Part shown: positions 16,458 to 25,352 of the stretch, piece after piece
How positions within the stretch are numbered: position 1 is the first letter of the stretch
Layout of the letters: each line of letters starts with the position of its first letter
Source: Frankia sp. AgB1.9
GTDB taxonomy: Bacteria; Actinomycetota; Actinomycetes; Frankiales; Frankiaceae
Reading direction: 5' to 3'
DNA length: 46,502 bases
Assembly: GCF_016786355.1 (NCBI RefSeq)
Contig: NZ_JADWYX010000008.1
Span: 1 to 46,502 of the forward strand
The notes under the pieces: model-generated
Told to the model about the DNA's origin: nothing
What the model saw: the letters and a program-made list of their open reading frames with translations, nothing else
Databases searched by the model: none
Program-made: the position numbers and the translations under genes

Positions 16458-17525
16458 ATGAGCGCGAGTACCCCGGTGCCGCCCGTCCGGGGCGCGGACA
16501 TCTCGACCGCGTTGCTGGTGGAGGCCGCCGGCCACCGGTTCTCGGTCGACGGGGACCACGCGCCCATCGAGCGGATCCTGGCGGGCCAGGGCGCGACCCA
16601 CGTCCGGCTTCGGCTGTGGGTGGAGGGCCCGGCCGGCTACGGCGACGAGGCCTCGGCGCTGGCGCTCGCCCGGCGGGCCTGGGACGCGGGCCTGCGGATC
16701 TACCTGGACTTCCACTACTCGGACCGGTGGGCCGACCCGAGGCACCAGGAGATCCCGCCGTCCTGGCGCGGCGGCGACCTCACGGCGCTCGCTCGCCGGG
16801 TCCACGGCTACACCCGTCAGGTCGTCGCGGACTTCGCCCGCCAGGGCACGCCCGCGGACCTGGTCCAGACGGGCAACGAGATCTCGGCCGGGATGCTCTG
16901 GCCGCTCGGCCGGCTCGGCCCCGACCGGGCCGACGGTGGCTGGCCCGGCCTTCTCGACCTGCTGAGCGCCGCCGTCGCCGGAGCCCGTGACGGCAGCCCG
17001 CCGGGCCACCGGCTGGCGGTCGCCCTGCACACCGACCGCATCGGCGACTCGACCGGCAGCCGGGCCTTCTTCGACCGGGTAAGAGCGGCGGGCCTCCCGT
17101 TCGACGTGATCGCGCTGTCCTACTACCCGTTCTGGCACGGGCCGCTGGCACTGCTGCGCTCGACGATGACCGACCTCGCCGGCCGGTACGGCACCGACGT
17201 CCTCCTCGCAGAGACCGGCTACCCGTGGACGATGGCCGAGGGCGACCCCGTCCTGGGGGTCACCGACGCCGCCCAGCTCCCCGAGGCTGGCCGCTTCCCA
17301 CCGACGCCGGAAGGCCAGCGCGCCTACTACCAGGCCCTGCGCGAAGTCATCCGTCAGGTCCCGAACAACCGCGGCCTTGGCCTTGTCGTCTGGGAACCCG
17401 GCTGGCTGGCCGGCGTCGGCTGGGAGCCCGGCGCGAGCGCACCCTTCACCAACCTCACCCTCTTCGACCGCTCCGGCCGCCTGCTCCCCGCGGCGTCCGC
17501 GGCCTTCGCTCCGGCGGGCCGCTGA
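16458..17525 (+). CDS. Endo-beta-1,4-galactanase (GH53 family)
   Basis: The 355-residue protein is a TIM-barrel GH53 enzyme, a family that hydrolyses beta-1,4-galactan/arabinogalactan with retention. It opens with the family motif RGADIST, continues with THVRLRLWV and DFHYSDRWADP, and shows the acid/base Glu141 in QTGNEIS and nucleophile Glu252 in LLAETGYPW. The end, LVVWEPGWL..GWEPGA, is also typical. No signal peptide or lipobox precedes the catalytic domain (MSASTPVPPVRGADIS), which is unusual for a polysaccharide hydrolase and suggests a cytoplasmic enzyme or non-classical export. ATG 16458 is preceded by GGAAGGAG. It converges on the uxs-GT2-galE-ugd operon, a context that fits turnover or proof-reading of a galactose-containing glycan, although free-living nutrition is equally possible. 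Confidence 0.88.
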   Translation: MSASTPVPPVRGADISTALLVEAAGHRFSVDGDHAPIERILAGQGATHVRLRLWVEGPAGYGDEASALALARRAWDAGLRIYLDFHYSDRWADPRHQEIPPSWRGGDLTALARRVHGYTRQVVADFARQGTPADLVQTGNEISAGMLWPLGRLGPDRADGGWPGLLDLLSAAVAGARDGSPPGHRLAVALHTDRIGDSTGSRAFFDRVRAAGLPFDVIALSYYPFWHGPLALLRSTMTDLAGRYGTDVLLAETGYPWTMAEGDPVLGVTDAAQLPEAGRFPPTPEGQRAYYQALREVIRQVPNNRGLGLVVWEPGWLAGVGWEPGASAPFTNLTLFDRSGRLLPAASAAFAPAGR

Positions 17526-17561
17526 CCGCCTGGACCGCCGGCCTGGCCCGAAGACGCGACA

Positions 17562-17623
17562 ACCCCCGGGGCGTCACGCCTCCGACCGTGCTGGCCGGCT
17601 GACGGGCGTGACGACCCGGGGGT
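17562..17623. terminator. Bidirectional terminator hairpin
   Basis: A near-perfect ~19-base inverted repeat (17562-17580 and 17605-17623; ACCCCCGG and CCGGGGGT-type ends with GGCGTGACG near the loop) sits between the convergent galactanase and ugd genes. There is no strong T-run, as is common in high-GC actinobacteria. Confidence 0.7.
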
Positions 17624-17637
17624 GCGGATTCGGTGGA

Positions 17638-19083
17638 TCAGGCCGCGCGGGCGGCGAAGGCCTCCTGGACCTGGCGCTGGAGCGGCTCGACATCGGGCTG
17701 GGCCGGGACGGCGGGGGTCATCGCCGGGCGGCCGGGGGATACGTACGTCCAGCCGGCCGCGCGCCATCGGGCCGAGTCGAGCGTGTGCCGGGCGTCGATG
17801 ATCGTGTGAGCGGCGGCGAGCGTCGCGAGCTCCGCCGGGTCGAGCTCGCCGAACTCGGCCCACTCGGTGAGCAGGACCGTCGCCTTCGCCCCGCTGACCG
17901 CCTCGGCGGCCGACGTCGCGTAGGTCAGCTCCGGGCGGGCCCGGCGGGCGTTGTCGAGCGCCATCGGGTCGTAGACCGTGACGGTCGCGCCGGCGGCGTC
18001 GAGCAGCGCGGCGACCGCGAGCGCCGGCGAGTCACGGACGTCGTCGGAGTTCGGCTTGAACGACGCCCCGAGCACCGCGACCGGCTGCCCGGCCAGCGAG
18101 CCGCCGACGGCGGTCCGTGCGAGCTGGACGATCCGGTCCCGGCGGCGCAGGTTGATCTCGTCCACCTCGGACAGGAACGTCAGGCTGTGCCCGATGCCCA
18201 GCTCGTCGGCCCTGGCCCGGAACGCCCTGATGTCCTTGGGCAGGCAGCCGCCGCCGAAGCCGACCCCGGGCCGCAGGAACTTCCCGCCGATCCGCTCGTC
18301 GAGCGAGAGCGCCCGGGCCAGCGTCGTCACGTCGGCGTCGACGGCCTCGCAGACCTCGGCCATCGCGTTGATGTAGGAGATCTTGGTGGCGAGGAAGGAG
18401 TTCGCGGCGACCTTGACCAGTTCCGCGGTGGCGAAGTCGGCCACGATCACCGGGGTGTCGTACTGGTCGGTGATCGGGGCGTAGACGGACCGCAGGATCG
18501 CCTCTGCCGGGGCGGACGCGACGCCGAAGACAAGCCGGTCGGGCCGCAGCGTGTCCTCGACGGCGAAGCCCTCGCGCAGGAACTCCGGGTTCCAGGCCAG
18601 CTCCACGCCCGGCGCCTCGACGGCCAGCCGGTCGGCCAGCGCCGCCGCGGTGCCGACAGGGACCGTGGACTTGCCGACCACCAGCGAGCCACGGCGCAGA
18701 TGCGGCGCGAGCGCGGTCACGGCCGCGTGCAGGTACGAGAGGTCGGCGTTCTGCCGGCCGGGCAGCTGCGGGGTGCCCACGCACAGGAAATGCACGTCAC
18801 CGAAGCGCGCCACCTCCTCGAACGACGAGGTGAACCGCAGCCGGCCGGCGGCGAGGTTGGCCTGGAGCAGCTCGTCGAGCCCGGGCTCGAAGAACGGGAC
18901 CTCGCCGGCCGCGAGCCGTTCGATCTTCGTGGTGTCGACGTCGACAGCGAGCACGTCGAAGCCTAGCTGCGCCATGCAGACGGCGTGGGTCGCCCCGAGA
19001 TAGCCGGTGCCGATGACGGTCAGCCGCGGCCGTCCGGCCGTCGCGTTGCTGCCCGACCCGAACTGCCTGGTGCTCGTGCTCAC
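17638..19083 (-). CDS. ugd: UDP-glucose 6-dehydrogenase
   Basis: The 481-residue cytosolic dehydrogenase oxidises UDP-glucose to UDP-glucuronate with two NAD+. The N-terminal Rossmann motif is VIGTGYLGATHA, the central helix region is AELVKVAANSFLATKISYIN, the catalytic Cys280 lies in GVGFGGGCLPKD, and the C-terminal domain has LGASFKPNSDDVRDSPA. GTG 19083 overlaps the galE stop (GTGA), so translation is coupled to galE. It is the last gene of the leftward uxs-GT2-galE-ugd operon and supplies the UDP-glucuronate that UXS decarboxylates to UDP-xylose. Confidence 0.95.
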   Translation of the reverse strand: MSTSTRQFGSGSNATAGRPRLTVIGTGYLGATHAVCMAQLGFDVLAVDVDTTKIERLAAGEVPFFEPGLDELLQANLAAGRLRFTSSFEEVARFGDVHFLCVGTPQLPGRQNADLSYLHAAVTALAPHLRRGSLVVGKSTVPVGTAAALADRLAVEAPGVELAWNPEFLREGFAVEDTLRPDRLVFGVASAPAEAILRSVYAPITDQYDTPVIVADFATAELVKVAANSFLATKISYINAMAEVCEAVDADVTTLARALSLDERIGGKFLRPGVGFGGGCLPKDIRAFRARADELGIGHSLTFLSEVDEINLRRRDRIVQLARTAVGGSLAGQPVAVLGASFKPNSDDVRDSPALAVAALLDAAGATVTVYDPMALDNARRARPELTYATSAAEAVSGAKATVLLTEWAEFGELDPAELATLAAAHTIIDARHTLDSARWRAAGWTYVSPGRPAMTPAVPAQPDVEPLQRQVQEAFAARAA

Positions 19084-20162
19084 CTGGATCCCCCGATTCC
19101 GTTGGTGGCGTGCTGGCTGGTGCGGTCGTCGTCGAACGGCCCAGGTTCGTAGCCGTTCGGGTTGAGGCGCTGGAACTCCCAGGCGTCGCGGCACATGGCG
19201 GCGACGTCGCGCGAGGCGGTCCAGCCGAGCAGCCCGGCCGCGAGCGCCGGGTCGGCCACCAGCTCGGCCACGTCGCCGGCCCGGCGGGCGACCACTCGGC
19301 TCGGCAGCGCGCGCCCGCAGGCGGTCGAGAAGGCGTCGAGCAGCGCGCGCACCGACGTACCCCGGCCGGTACCCAGGTTGATCACCCGGTGGCCCACGGC
19401 GTCGTCCAGCGCGGCGAGCGCCAGCCGGTGGCCCTCGGCCAGGTCCACGACGTGCAGGTAGTCGCGGATCCCGGTGCCGTCGGGCGTCGGGTAGTCGTCC
19501 CCGAAGATCGACAGCTCGGACCGGCGGCCGACCGCGACCTGGGCGATGTACGGCAGCACGTTGTTCGGGATGCCGCGCGGGTCCTCGCCCAGCAGGCCCG
19601 ACGCGTGGGCGCCGGCTGGGTTGAAGTACCGCAGCGACGTCGCGTGCCAGTCCGAGTGGCGCCGGCAGACGTCGGCGAGGATCTGCTCGCACATCCACTT
19701 GGTGCGCGCGTACGGGTTGGTCGGCCGGGCCGGCGCGTCCTCGCGGATCGGCACGGTCGTGGCGTCCCCGTAGATCGAGCAGCTGGACGAGAAGACCAGC
19801 CGGTTGACGCCCCGGTCGAGCATCGCGGCGACCAGGCTGAGCGTCGCGCCGACGTTGGTGTCGTAGTAGTCGAACGGGAACTCGACCGACTCGCCGACGG
19901 CCTTCTTCGCGGCGAAGTGGATCACCGCGTCGACCGGCCGGCGGCCCAGCAGCTCGGTGAGGCCGGCCCGGTCCCGCAGGTCCAGCTCGACGAACTCGAA
20001 CGATCCGGTGCCCTCGGCCAGCTTGTGAATCCGCTCGATGGCGCCGGGCGAGCTGTTCGCGAAGTTGTCGACGCCCAGGACGTCGTAGCCCGCGGCCACC
20101 AGGTCGACCGTCGTGTGCGAGCCGATGAAGCCGGCGGCTCCTGTCACTAGGACCGTGCTCAT
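19080..20162 (-). CDS. galE: UDP-glucose 4-epimerase
   Basis: The 360-residue extended SDR epimerase interconverts UDP-glucose and UDP-galactose. It has the NAD motif GAAGFIGSH, the catalytic Ser in SSSCSIYG, the YARTK Tyr/Lys pair, and the GalE fingerprints LRYFNPAGA and GIRDYLHVVDLAEGH. Its ATG overlaps the preceding glycosyltransferase stop (ATGA) and GAAGGGG lies upstream, so it is translated as part of the operon. Its C-terminal ~25 residues (GPFDDDRTSQHATNGIGG) are a hydrophilic extension. The likely role is supply of UDP-galactose for the adjacent glycosyltransferase; it could equally act on GlcNAc/GalNAc. Confidence 0.94.
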   Translation of the reverse strand: MSTVLVTGAAGFIGSHTTVDLVAAGYDVLGVDNFANSSPGAIERIHKLAEGTGSFEFVELDLRDRAGLTELLGRRPVDAVIHFAAKKAVGESVEFPFDYYDTNVGATLSLVAAMLDRGVNRLVFSSSCSIYGDATTVPIREDAPARPTNPYARTKWMCEQILADVCRRHSDWHATSLRYFNPAGAHASGLLGEDPRGIPNNVLPYIAQVAVGRRSELSIFGDDYPTPDGTGIRDYLHVVDLAEGHRLALAALDDAVGHRVINLGTGRGTSVRALLDAFSTACGRALPSRVVARRAGDVAELVADPALAAGLLGWTASRDVAAMCRDAWEFQRLNPNGYEPGPFDDDRTSQHATNGIGGSR

Positions 20163-21937
20163 CGGGAAACCCCTTCCAGCAGGTCGAGTGGGTTCGTCTG
20201 GGTGGCGTCGAAGGCCAGCCACGTGCTCGTCGCCGCGGCGGCGCACAGTGCGGCCAGAACGGCGACGACCAGCAGCGGGACCGCGATCGTCCCGGTCAGC
20301 GCGCCGGCGCCGGCACCGGTGGCCCGACGGGTCTCCACCGCGTGCATCGCGGCCACCGCGCCGATCACCGCCAGGTAGGCGAGGCCACCGAGCAGGCTGA
20401 GCACTACGTAGCCGAGCGCGTGATGCACCCGCGAGCCGTACAGCGCCGCGCCGAAGGCGACCAGACAGACCGCGATGTACGGAGCGAGCAGCCTGGTCGG
20501 CAGCTTCTCGACGCCACGGTCACCCTTGGGCGTCACCTTGAAGGTCACGGCCTTGGGCCGCACCTTCTGCAGCAGCCCGGCGACGCAGCCCCAGCCGACG
20601 TACGGCCAGCGCACCATCGCGAACAGCCAGCTCTCCCAGCCGGTGAGCTTCGCCCGCGCCGGCCGGAACAGCCGCCGGCGGCGCAGGTAGCCGTTCAGCC
20701 CGAGCATCACCGCCGACGCGAGCAGCCACAGCGCCAGGAAGTGCAGGTAGCTGACGTTCACCCACCGCAGCCCGGTCAGGCAGGCGACCGGCGCCAGGAA
20801 GAGGCCCGCGGCAGTCGTCACCGCCAGCAGCGGGTAGTAGCTCAGCGAGAACAGGAACCTGGCCCGCAGGAGCCTTGGCAGCTGGCGGGCGTGCCGCCAG
20901 AAGGTGTCCAGGAACAGCACCATCAGGCTGCGCGACCACTGGAACTCCTGGGTGAGCGCTGCGGCGAACGTCGCCGGGCCGTCCCCGTGCGCCTCGGCGT
21001 CGAGCGCGAAGGCACCCTCCCAGCCGGCCGCGTTCAGCAGGTAGCTGGTCGAGAAGTCCTCGGCCAGCTCCGGGCCGATGCCGCCGATCTCGCGCAGCGC
21101 CCCGGTCCGCACCGCGTAGTGCGAGCCGAAGCAGACCGGCGCGAGCCAGCCGTTCGACCCGACCTGGACCGGGCCGTGCAGGTTGGCCTCCCGGAAGAGC
21201 CGGCCGCGGGCCGCCCACGAGTCGGCGGCGTTCGCGTCGCACACGCTGGGTGCGGCCACATAGCCGATCTTCGGGTCGGCGAACGGGCGGACCATGTGGG
21301 CCAGGTAGTCCGGCGCCGGGACGTGGTCGGCGTCGAGCTGGGCGACCACGTCGTAGCGGTCGTAGCCCCAGTGGTCGTAGAAGAAGGCGAGGTTGCCTTC
21401 CTTGCACTTCGTCCGGCGGGGCCAGGTGGCGCGGTGGTAGTCGGCGGCCCCGCGCCGGGTGGAGACCCGGACGCCGTGGTGGCCGCACCAGTCGTAGGTC
21501 GCGGCGTCCGGGTCCTCGTCGCAGAGCCACACGTCGTACGGATGCGGATAGTCCTGCGCGAGCATGCCGGCGAGCGTCGTGCGGACGACCTCCCAGGGCT
21601 CCGAGGGCGCCTTCGTCACCACGAACGCGACCCGCTGGCCCCGCAGCGCCAGCTTCGGGTTGACCCGGCGTAGCCGCAGCGACGTCAGCACGAAGTAGAC
21701 GGGCAGGTAGCACAGGTAGCCGAGCAGCGCCGTGTTCAGGACGAAGCCCGGCACCGTGACCAGGTGCGCCGGGTCGAACCACCAGCCCCAGAACAGCCCC
21801 AGCGCGGCCAGCCAGGCGAGCACGAACAGCCCCCGCACGGCCCGGTCGGTCCGGCCGAACATCGGCACGAACGTCGCCTCGTTCTGCTGGTCGCGCCCGC
21901 CCCCGAGCTGACCCAACGGACCGGCCCGGTGCCGCAT
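20159..21937 (-). CDS. Processive membrane GT2 glycosyltransferase (cellulose-synthase-like)
   Basis: The 592-residue protein has two N-terminal membrane helices, a cytosolic GT-A domain and about five C-terminal helices, the plan of cellulose/hyaluronan-synthase-type enzymes that polymerise and export a glycan. Catalytic signatures in order are CDEDPD, QLDADHVP (DxD), LAEDFST (TED-like) and QEFQWSRS, a variant of QxxRW with Gln at the Arg position. No PilZ domain is present. It starts at ATG 21937, overlapping the uxs stop by one base (TGATG), and overlaps galE at its own end, so the four-gene set is translationally coupled. The donor could be UDP-galactose, -glucuronate or -xylose, given the neighbours; this is inference. 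The product is unknown. Confidence 0.85.
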   Translation of the reverse strand: MRHRAGPLGQLGGGRDQQNEATFVPMFGRTDRAVRGLFVLAWLAALGLFWGWWFDPAHLVTVPGFVLNTALLGYLCYLPVYFVLTSLRLRRVNPKLALRGQRVAFVVTKAPSEPWEVVRTTLAGMLAQDYPHPYDVWLCDEDPDAATYDWCGHHGVRVSTRRGAADYHRATWPRRTKCKEGNLAFFYDHWGYDRYDVVAQLDADHVPAPDYLAHMVRPFADPKIGYVAAPSVCDANAADSWAARGRLFREANLHGPVQVGSNGWLAPVCFGSHYAVRTGALREIGGIGPELAEDFSTSYLLNAAGWEGAFALDAEAHGDGPATFAAALTQEFQWSRSLMVLFLDTFWRHARQLPRLLRARFLFSLSYYPLLAVTTAAGLFLAPVACLTGLRWVNVSYLHFLALWLLASAVMLGLNGYLRRRRLFRPARAKLTGWESWLFAMVRWPYVGWGCVAGLLQKVRPKAVTFKVTPKGDRGVEKLPTRLLAPYIAVCLVAFGAALYGSRVHHALGYVVLSLLGGLAYLAVIGAVAAMHAVETRRATGAGAGALTGTIAVPLLVVAVLAALCAAAATSTWLAFDATQTNPLDLLEGVSR

Positions 21938-22896
21938 CAGGCGGCTCGCGCGTGGCTCGCCCCGACGAGCTCGCGCTCGAACCACTCGATGGTCCGCGCG
22001 AGGCCGTCGCCGACGGCGACCTTCGGCTCCCAGCCGAGTTTCCCGCGGGCGATCGTGATGTCCGGCTGACGGACCGTCGGGTCGTCGACCGGGCGCGGGA
22101 TGAACGTGATCGGCGCGGGAGAGCCGCACAGGTCGCGGACCAGTCGCGCGGTGTCGAGGATCGACAGCTCGTGCGGGTTGCCGATGTTGACCGGGCCGGG
22201 CAGGTCGGACCACAGCAGCCGCAGGATGCCCTCGACCAGGTCGTCGACGTAGCAGCAGGACCGGGTCTGTGAGCCGTCGCCGGCCACGGTGATCCCCTCG
22301 CCGCGCAGCGCCTGTGAGATGAACGTCGGGATGGCCCGGCCGTCGTCGGCGCGCATCCGGGGGCCGTAGGTGTTGAAGATCCGGACGATGCCGGTGTCCA
22401 CGCCCCTGGCCCTGCGGTAGGCCATGGTCAGCGCCTCGGCGAACCGCTTCGCCTCGTCGTACATGCTGCGCGGGCCGACCGGGTTGACGTTGCCCCAGTA
22501 GGACTCGGGCTGCGGGTGGACCTTCGGGTCGCCGTAGGCCTCGGACGTGGAGGCGAGCAGGAACCGGGCGCCCTTCGCCTGCGCCAGGCCGAGGGCGTTC
22601 CGGGTGCCGGCGGAACCGACCATCAACGTCTCGATCGGCAGCCGGTAGTAGTCGACCGGGGACGCGGGAGACGCGAAGTGCAGCACGGCGTCCAGCGGAC
22701 CGGGCACGTGCAGGAACTCGGTGACATCCCGGTCGATGAGCCGGAACCGTCGGTTGGTGAGCAGGTGCTCGACGTTCTCCGGCCGGCCGGTGACGAAGTT
22801 GTCGACGCAGATCACCTCTGCGCCGTCGGCCAGCAGCCGTTCGCACAGGTGACTGCCCAGGAACCCTGCTCCACCGGTGATTGCGACGCGCGACAT
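21937..22896 (-). CDS. uxs: UDP-glucuronate decarboxylase (UDP-xylose synthase)
   Basis: The 319-residue extended SDR enzyme converts UDP-glucuronate to UDP-xylose. It carries [30 protein letters not shown], the catalytic Ser/Tyr/Lys in ASTSEAYG and YDEAKR, and the highly diagnostic strings [19 protein letters not shown] and [11 protein letters not shown] with [14 protein letters not shown]. It leads the leftward operon, and Ugd at the operon's end makes its substrate. GAAGGGGG lies upstream; ATG 22896 gives better spacing than the GTG one codon earlier. Confidence 0.94.
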   Translation of the reverse strand: MSRVAITGGAGFLGSHLCERLLADGAEVICVDNFVTGRPENVEHLLTNRRFRLIDRDVTEFLHVPGPLDAVLHFASPASPVDYYRLPIETLMVGSAGTRNALGLAQAKGARFLLASTSEAYGDPKVHPQPESYWGNVNPVGPRSMYDEAKRFAEALTMAYRRARGVDTGIVRIFNTYGPRMRADDGRAIPTFISQALRGEGITVAGDGSQTRSCCYVDDLVEGILRLLWSDLPGPVNIGNPHELSILDTARLVRDLCGSPAPITFIPRPVDDPTVRQPDITIARGKLGWEPKVAVGDGLARTIEWFERELVGASHARAA

Positions 22897-23424
22897 CACG
22901 TCCCCCTTCGTGAATGACCTCGTCGAACCGTCGGCCAGACGGCTATCGCGGCGGTCGGCATCCGCAAGCGCGCGCGGCGGCGCGGACGGGCGGATGTCAG
23001 GGTGAGGTCTGGTCGAGACCGCCAGGGCGAGGGACTCCTGTCCCGGGCCGGACCGGTCGCCCTCCTACGCGGAGAAGCGCTGGTCGCGAGGCAGCCATCG
23101 GATGCGGGTCCGCTGCTCCCGGCGTCTTGACGTCCGGGACGGTGTCGCGACCCTGCTGGCGACGATGCCGGTCGTGCCGATGCACCTCGTCGCTTACTGA
23201 CGGTACGCAGTTGAGGGGCGATCTGTGTCCGCGGGCGGGCCAGGCAGCCGTGACTCGCGTCTCAGGCGGCGCTTCGTCTGACTTTCTGTCACTGACTGAT
23301 GCCTGGCTTCGTATGACCACCGCCTTGCGCGACACATTGAGTGCGGCGGTGACGGCTGGACCTTCGCCTTGATCATGGCGTGCGACGTTCCGGCGGCGGG
23401 CTCGGATTGTCGGAGGGCGATGCG
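22897..23424. other. Divergent intergenic region
   Basis: This 528-base region lies between uxs and the FUSC gene. Open frames here are Arg-rich and look non-coding. It should hold the promoter of the polysaccharide operon and of the rightward gene. A less GC-rich stretch near 23275-23320 is the likeliest promoter position, but I see no convincing -35/-10 pair. Confidence 0.3.
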
Positions 23425-25332
23425 ATGCTGGTTCGCGTGTCCGGGTTCGTCATCCCCAGGTCCCGGGTGACCGCGCTGGCGGCCGCCCTGCGCTCCAGTG
23501 CCGTCACGACGGCCGTCGTCATGGCCGCGGTGCTCGCGAGTTTCGGCAGCGCGCTGGGCGTGGAGCACGCCGCCGGGCTGTCCGTCGGCGTCGTCATCCA
23601 GGCCGTCGTCCTCACCATCACCGTCTCTCGCGTTGAGCGCCGCCGGTCGACGAAGGCAACGCCCGCCGGGCACCGGCTGCTACCCGTGCTCGGGCGGCTT
23701 CTGCTGCTGCCGGCCGTGGCGGTGGCGGCGAGCGAGGTCGGGACGCTGATGCTGCGGCACCCGAACCTCGGCGACACGCTGTTTGTCCTGGGTCTCAGCG
23801 GCGCGATCTGGGTCCGGCGGTTCGGCCCGACAGCGGCGCGCGCCGGCACCCTCGCGACGCTGCCGTTCATCGCGCTGCTGATCGTCCCCGCCGCCGCGGG
23901 TCCCGGCGAGGTTTCCCGCTGGTGGTCGGTGCTGATGGCCGTGATCGCGTCCTTCTGGGCGATCACGCTGCACGAGCTGGCCGACTGGGCTGGGCTGCTA
24001 CCGTCGGGCGTGGGCACCGGCGGCGCCGCACCACCGGTTCCGCCGACGCAGGCGCCGGCAGCGACCCCTCAGGCCGGATCGACGGGCCTTCGGCGCCTGG
24101 TGCCCAAGAACCTGGTGCCGAAGAAGCTGCCGGCCAGCACGAAGATGGCCGCGCAGATGGCGGTCGGGCTGGGCGCCGCGTTCGCCGTCGGGCGGTGGGC
24201 GTTTCCGTACCACTGGCCCTGGCTGGTGGTCACCGCGTACATCGTGGCCGCGGGCAACCGTGGGCGCGGTGACGTGGCGGTGAAGAGCCTCTCCCGGCTC
24301 GCCGGCGGCGCGGTCGGAACGGTGGCCGCGACGGTCGCCGTCAGCACGGCCCCCGCCCACAGCCCCTGGACGGTTGTCGCGATCTTCGTGGTGCTCGCCG
24401 TGGCGCTCGTGCTGCGCAACCTGCACTACGCGTTCTGGGCGGCGGGCGTCACCTCGATGCTCGCGCTGCTGTACGGCTACTTCGGCCTGACCAGCACGCA
24501 CGTGCTGGACGAGCGGCTGGAAGCCATCGCCGTGGGCTCGGTGCTGGCGGTTGTGGCGAGCTGGTTGGTGCTGCCCATCCGGACCAGGGACGTCACTCGG
24601 TCCCGAGTCGCCAAGGCGGCCGCGGCCCTGACCGACGCGCTGCTCGCGGTCGCCCGGGCCGAGGCCGCGACGCTGGCCGAACGGCGGGACGCGTTCCTCA
24701 CCGCGGTCGACGAGCTGGGCCTGATCGCCGAGACGCTCACCGTGCGCCGGCTGGTCTGGCAGGCGCTGCGCCGTCCGGGACCGCACCTGGTCGACGCGGT
24801 CGCCGCGGTAAGGCGGTGCCGGGAGCCCGTCGACACCCTGGTCAGGGCGCTTGACGAGGCACCCGAAGCACTGGCCGACGGCGCCAACCGGCGCCGAGCC
24901 GGCGGGCTGGCCCGTCAGCTCGGTGGCGTCCGCCGCGCGATCGCCGGCCGCCCGGAGCCGGCGGCCGAGGTTCCCCGCCAGGGCGCCCCCGGCAGCCGTC
25001 CCGCCGGATCGCCGGCCCAGGACCTGGTCGCCGCCGCGCTCGACGAGCTGGCGGACGCGGTCGCCACCCTCCAGGCGGTCTTTTCACCGCGTCCGGCGCC
25101 GGCCGTTCAACCGACTCCGGCCGAGCGGCCCGCCCCGACCGGGTCTGTCCCGGCCGAACGGCCCGCGGCCAGCAAGTCGATCCCGGCCGATCAGGCCGAG
25201 GCCCGCACGTCGGCTCCTGCCGAAGCGCCTGACGCTGGCACGTCCGCGCCGCCCGTCCCGCGCCCGGCGCCGGCTCCGGACGTCCCGGCCGGTGATCCGT
25301 ACCCGGACGCGCGGCGGGCGGAACTGTCCTAG
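23425..25332 (+). CDS. FUSC-family (fusaric-acid-resistance-like) membrane protein
   Basis: The 635-residue protein has two blocks of hydrophobic helices, the second (MAVGLGAAFAVGRWAFPYHWPWLVVTAYIVAAGNRGRGDVAVKS region) matching the FUSC repeat, with the typical GGAVGTVAATV and ERLEAIAVGSVLAVVASWLVLP. FUSC proteins resemble AaeB/YccS-type aromatic-acid or small-molecule exporters; the actual substrate is unknown. A cytosolic helical domain follows, then ~90 residues of Pro/Ala/Glu-rich tail with PAERPAP-type repeats. ATG 23425 has GGAGGG seven bases upstream and is preferred over GTG 23380. It is followed after 20 bases by a DNA-glycosylase-like gene in the same direction. Confidence 0.8.
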   Translation: MLVRVSGFVIPRSRVTALAAALRSSAVTTAVVMAAVLASFGSALGVEHAAGLSVGVVIQAVVLTITVSRVERRRSTKATPAGHRLLPVLGRLLLLPAVAVAASEVGTLMLRHPNLGDTLFVLGLSGAIWVRRFGPTAARAGTLATLPFIALLIVPAAAGPGEVSRWWSVLMAVIASFWAITLHELADWAGLLPSGVGTGGAAPPVPPTQAPAATPQAGSTGLRRLVPKNLVPKKLPASTKMAAQMAVGLGAAFAVGRWAFPYHWPWLVVTAYIVAAGNRGRGDVAVKSLSRLAGGAVGTVAATVAVSTAPAHSPWTVVAIFVVLAVALVLRNLHYAFWAAGVTSMLALLYGYFGLTSTHVLDERLEAIAVGSVLAVVASWLVLPIRTRDVTRSRVAKAAAALTDALLAVARAEAATLAERRDAFLTAVDELGLIAETLTVRRLVWQALRRPGPHLVDAVAAVRRCREPVDTLVRALDEAPEALADGANRRRAGGLARQLGGVRRAIAGRPEPAAEVPRQGAPGSRPAGSPAQDLVAAALDELADAVATLQAVFSPRPAPAVQPTPAERPAPTGSVPAERPAASKSIPADQAEARTSAPAEAPDAGTSAPPVPRPAPAPDVPAGDPYPDARRAELS

Positions 25333-25352
25333 CCTCGCCGTAGTCTGCGGCC

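Noticed and set aside
22914..23372. Open frame of ~150 codons in the uxs-FUSC intergenic region
   Set aside because: Arg/Gly-rich, no ribosome-binding site, no recognisable motif and an opposing frame of similar quality; treated as non-coding.
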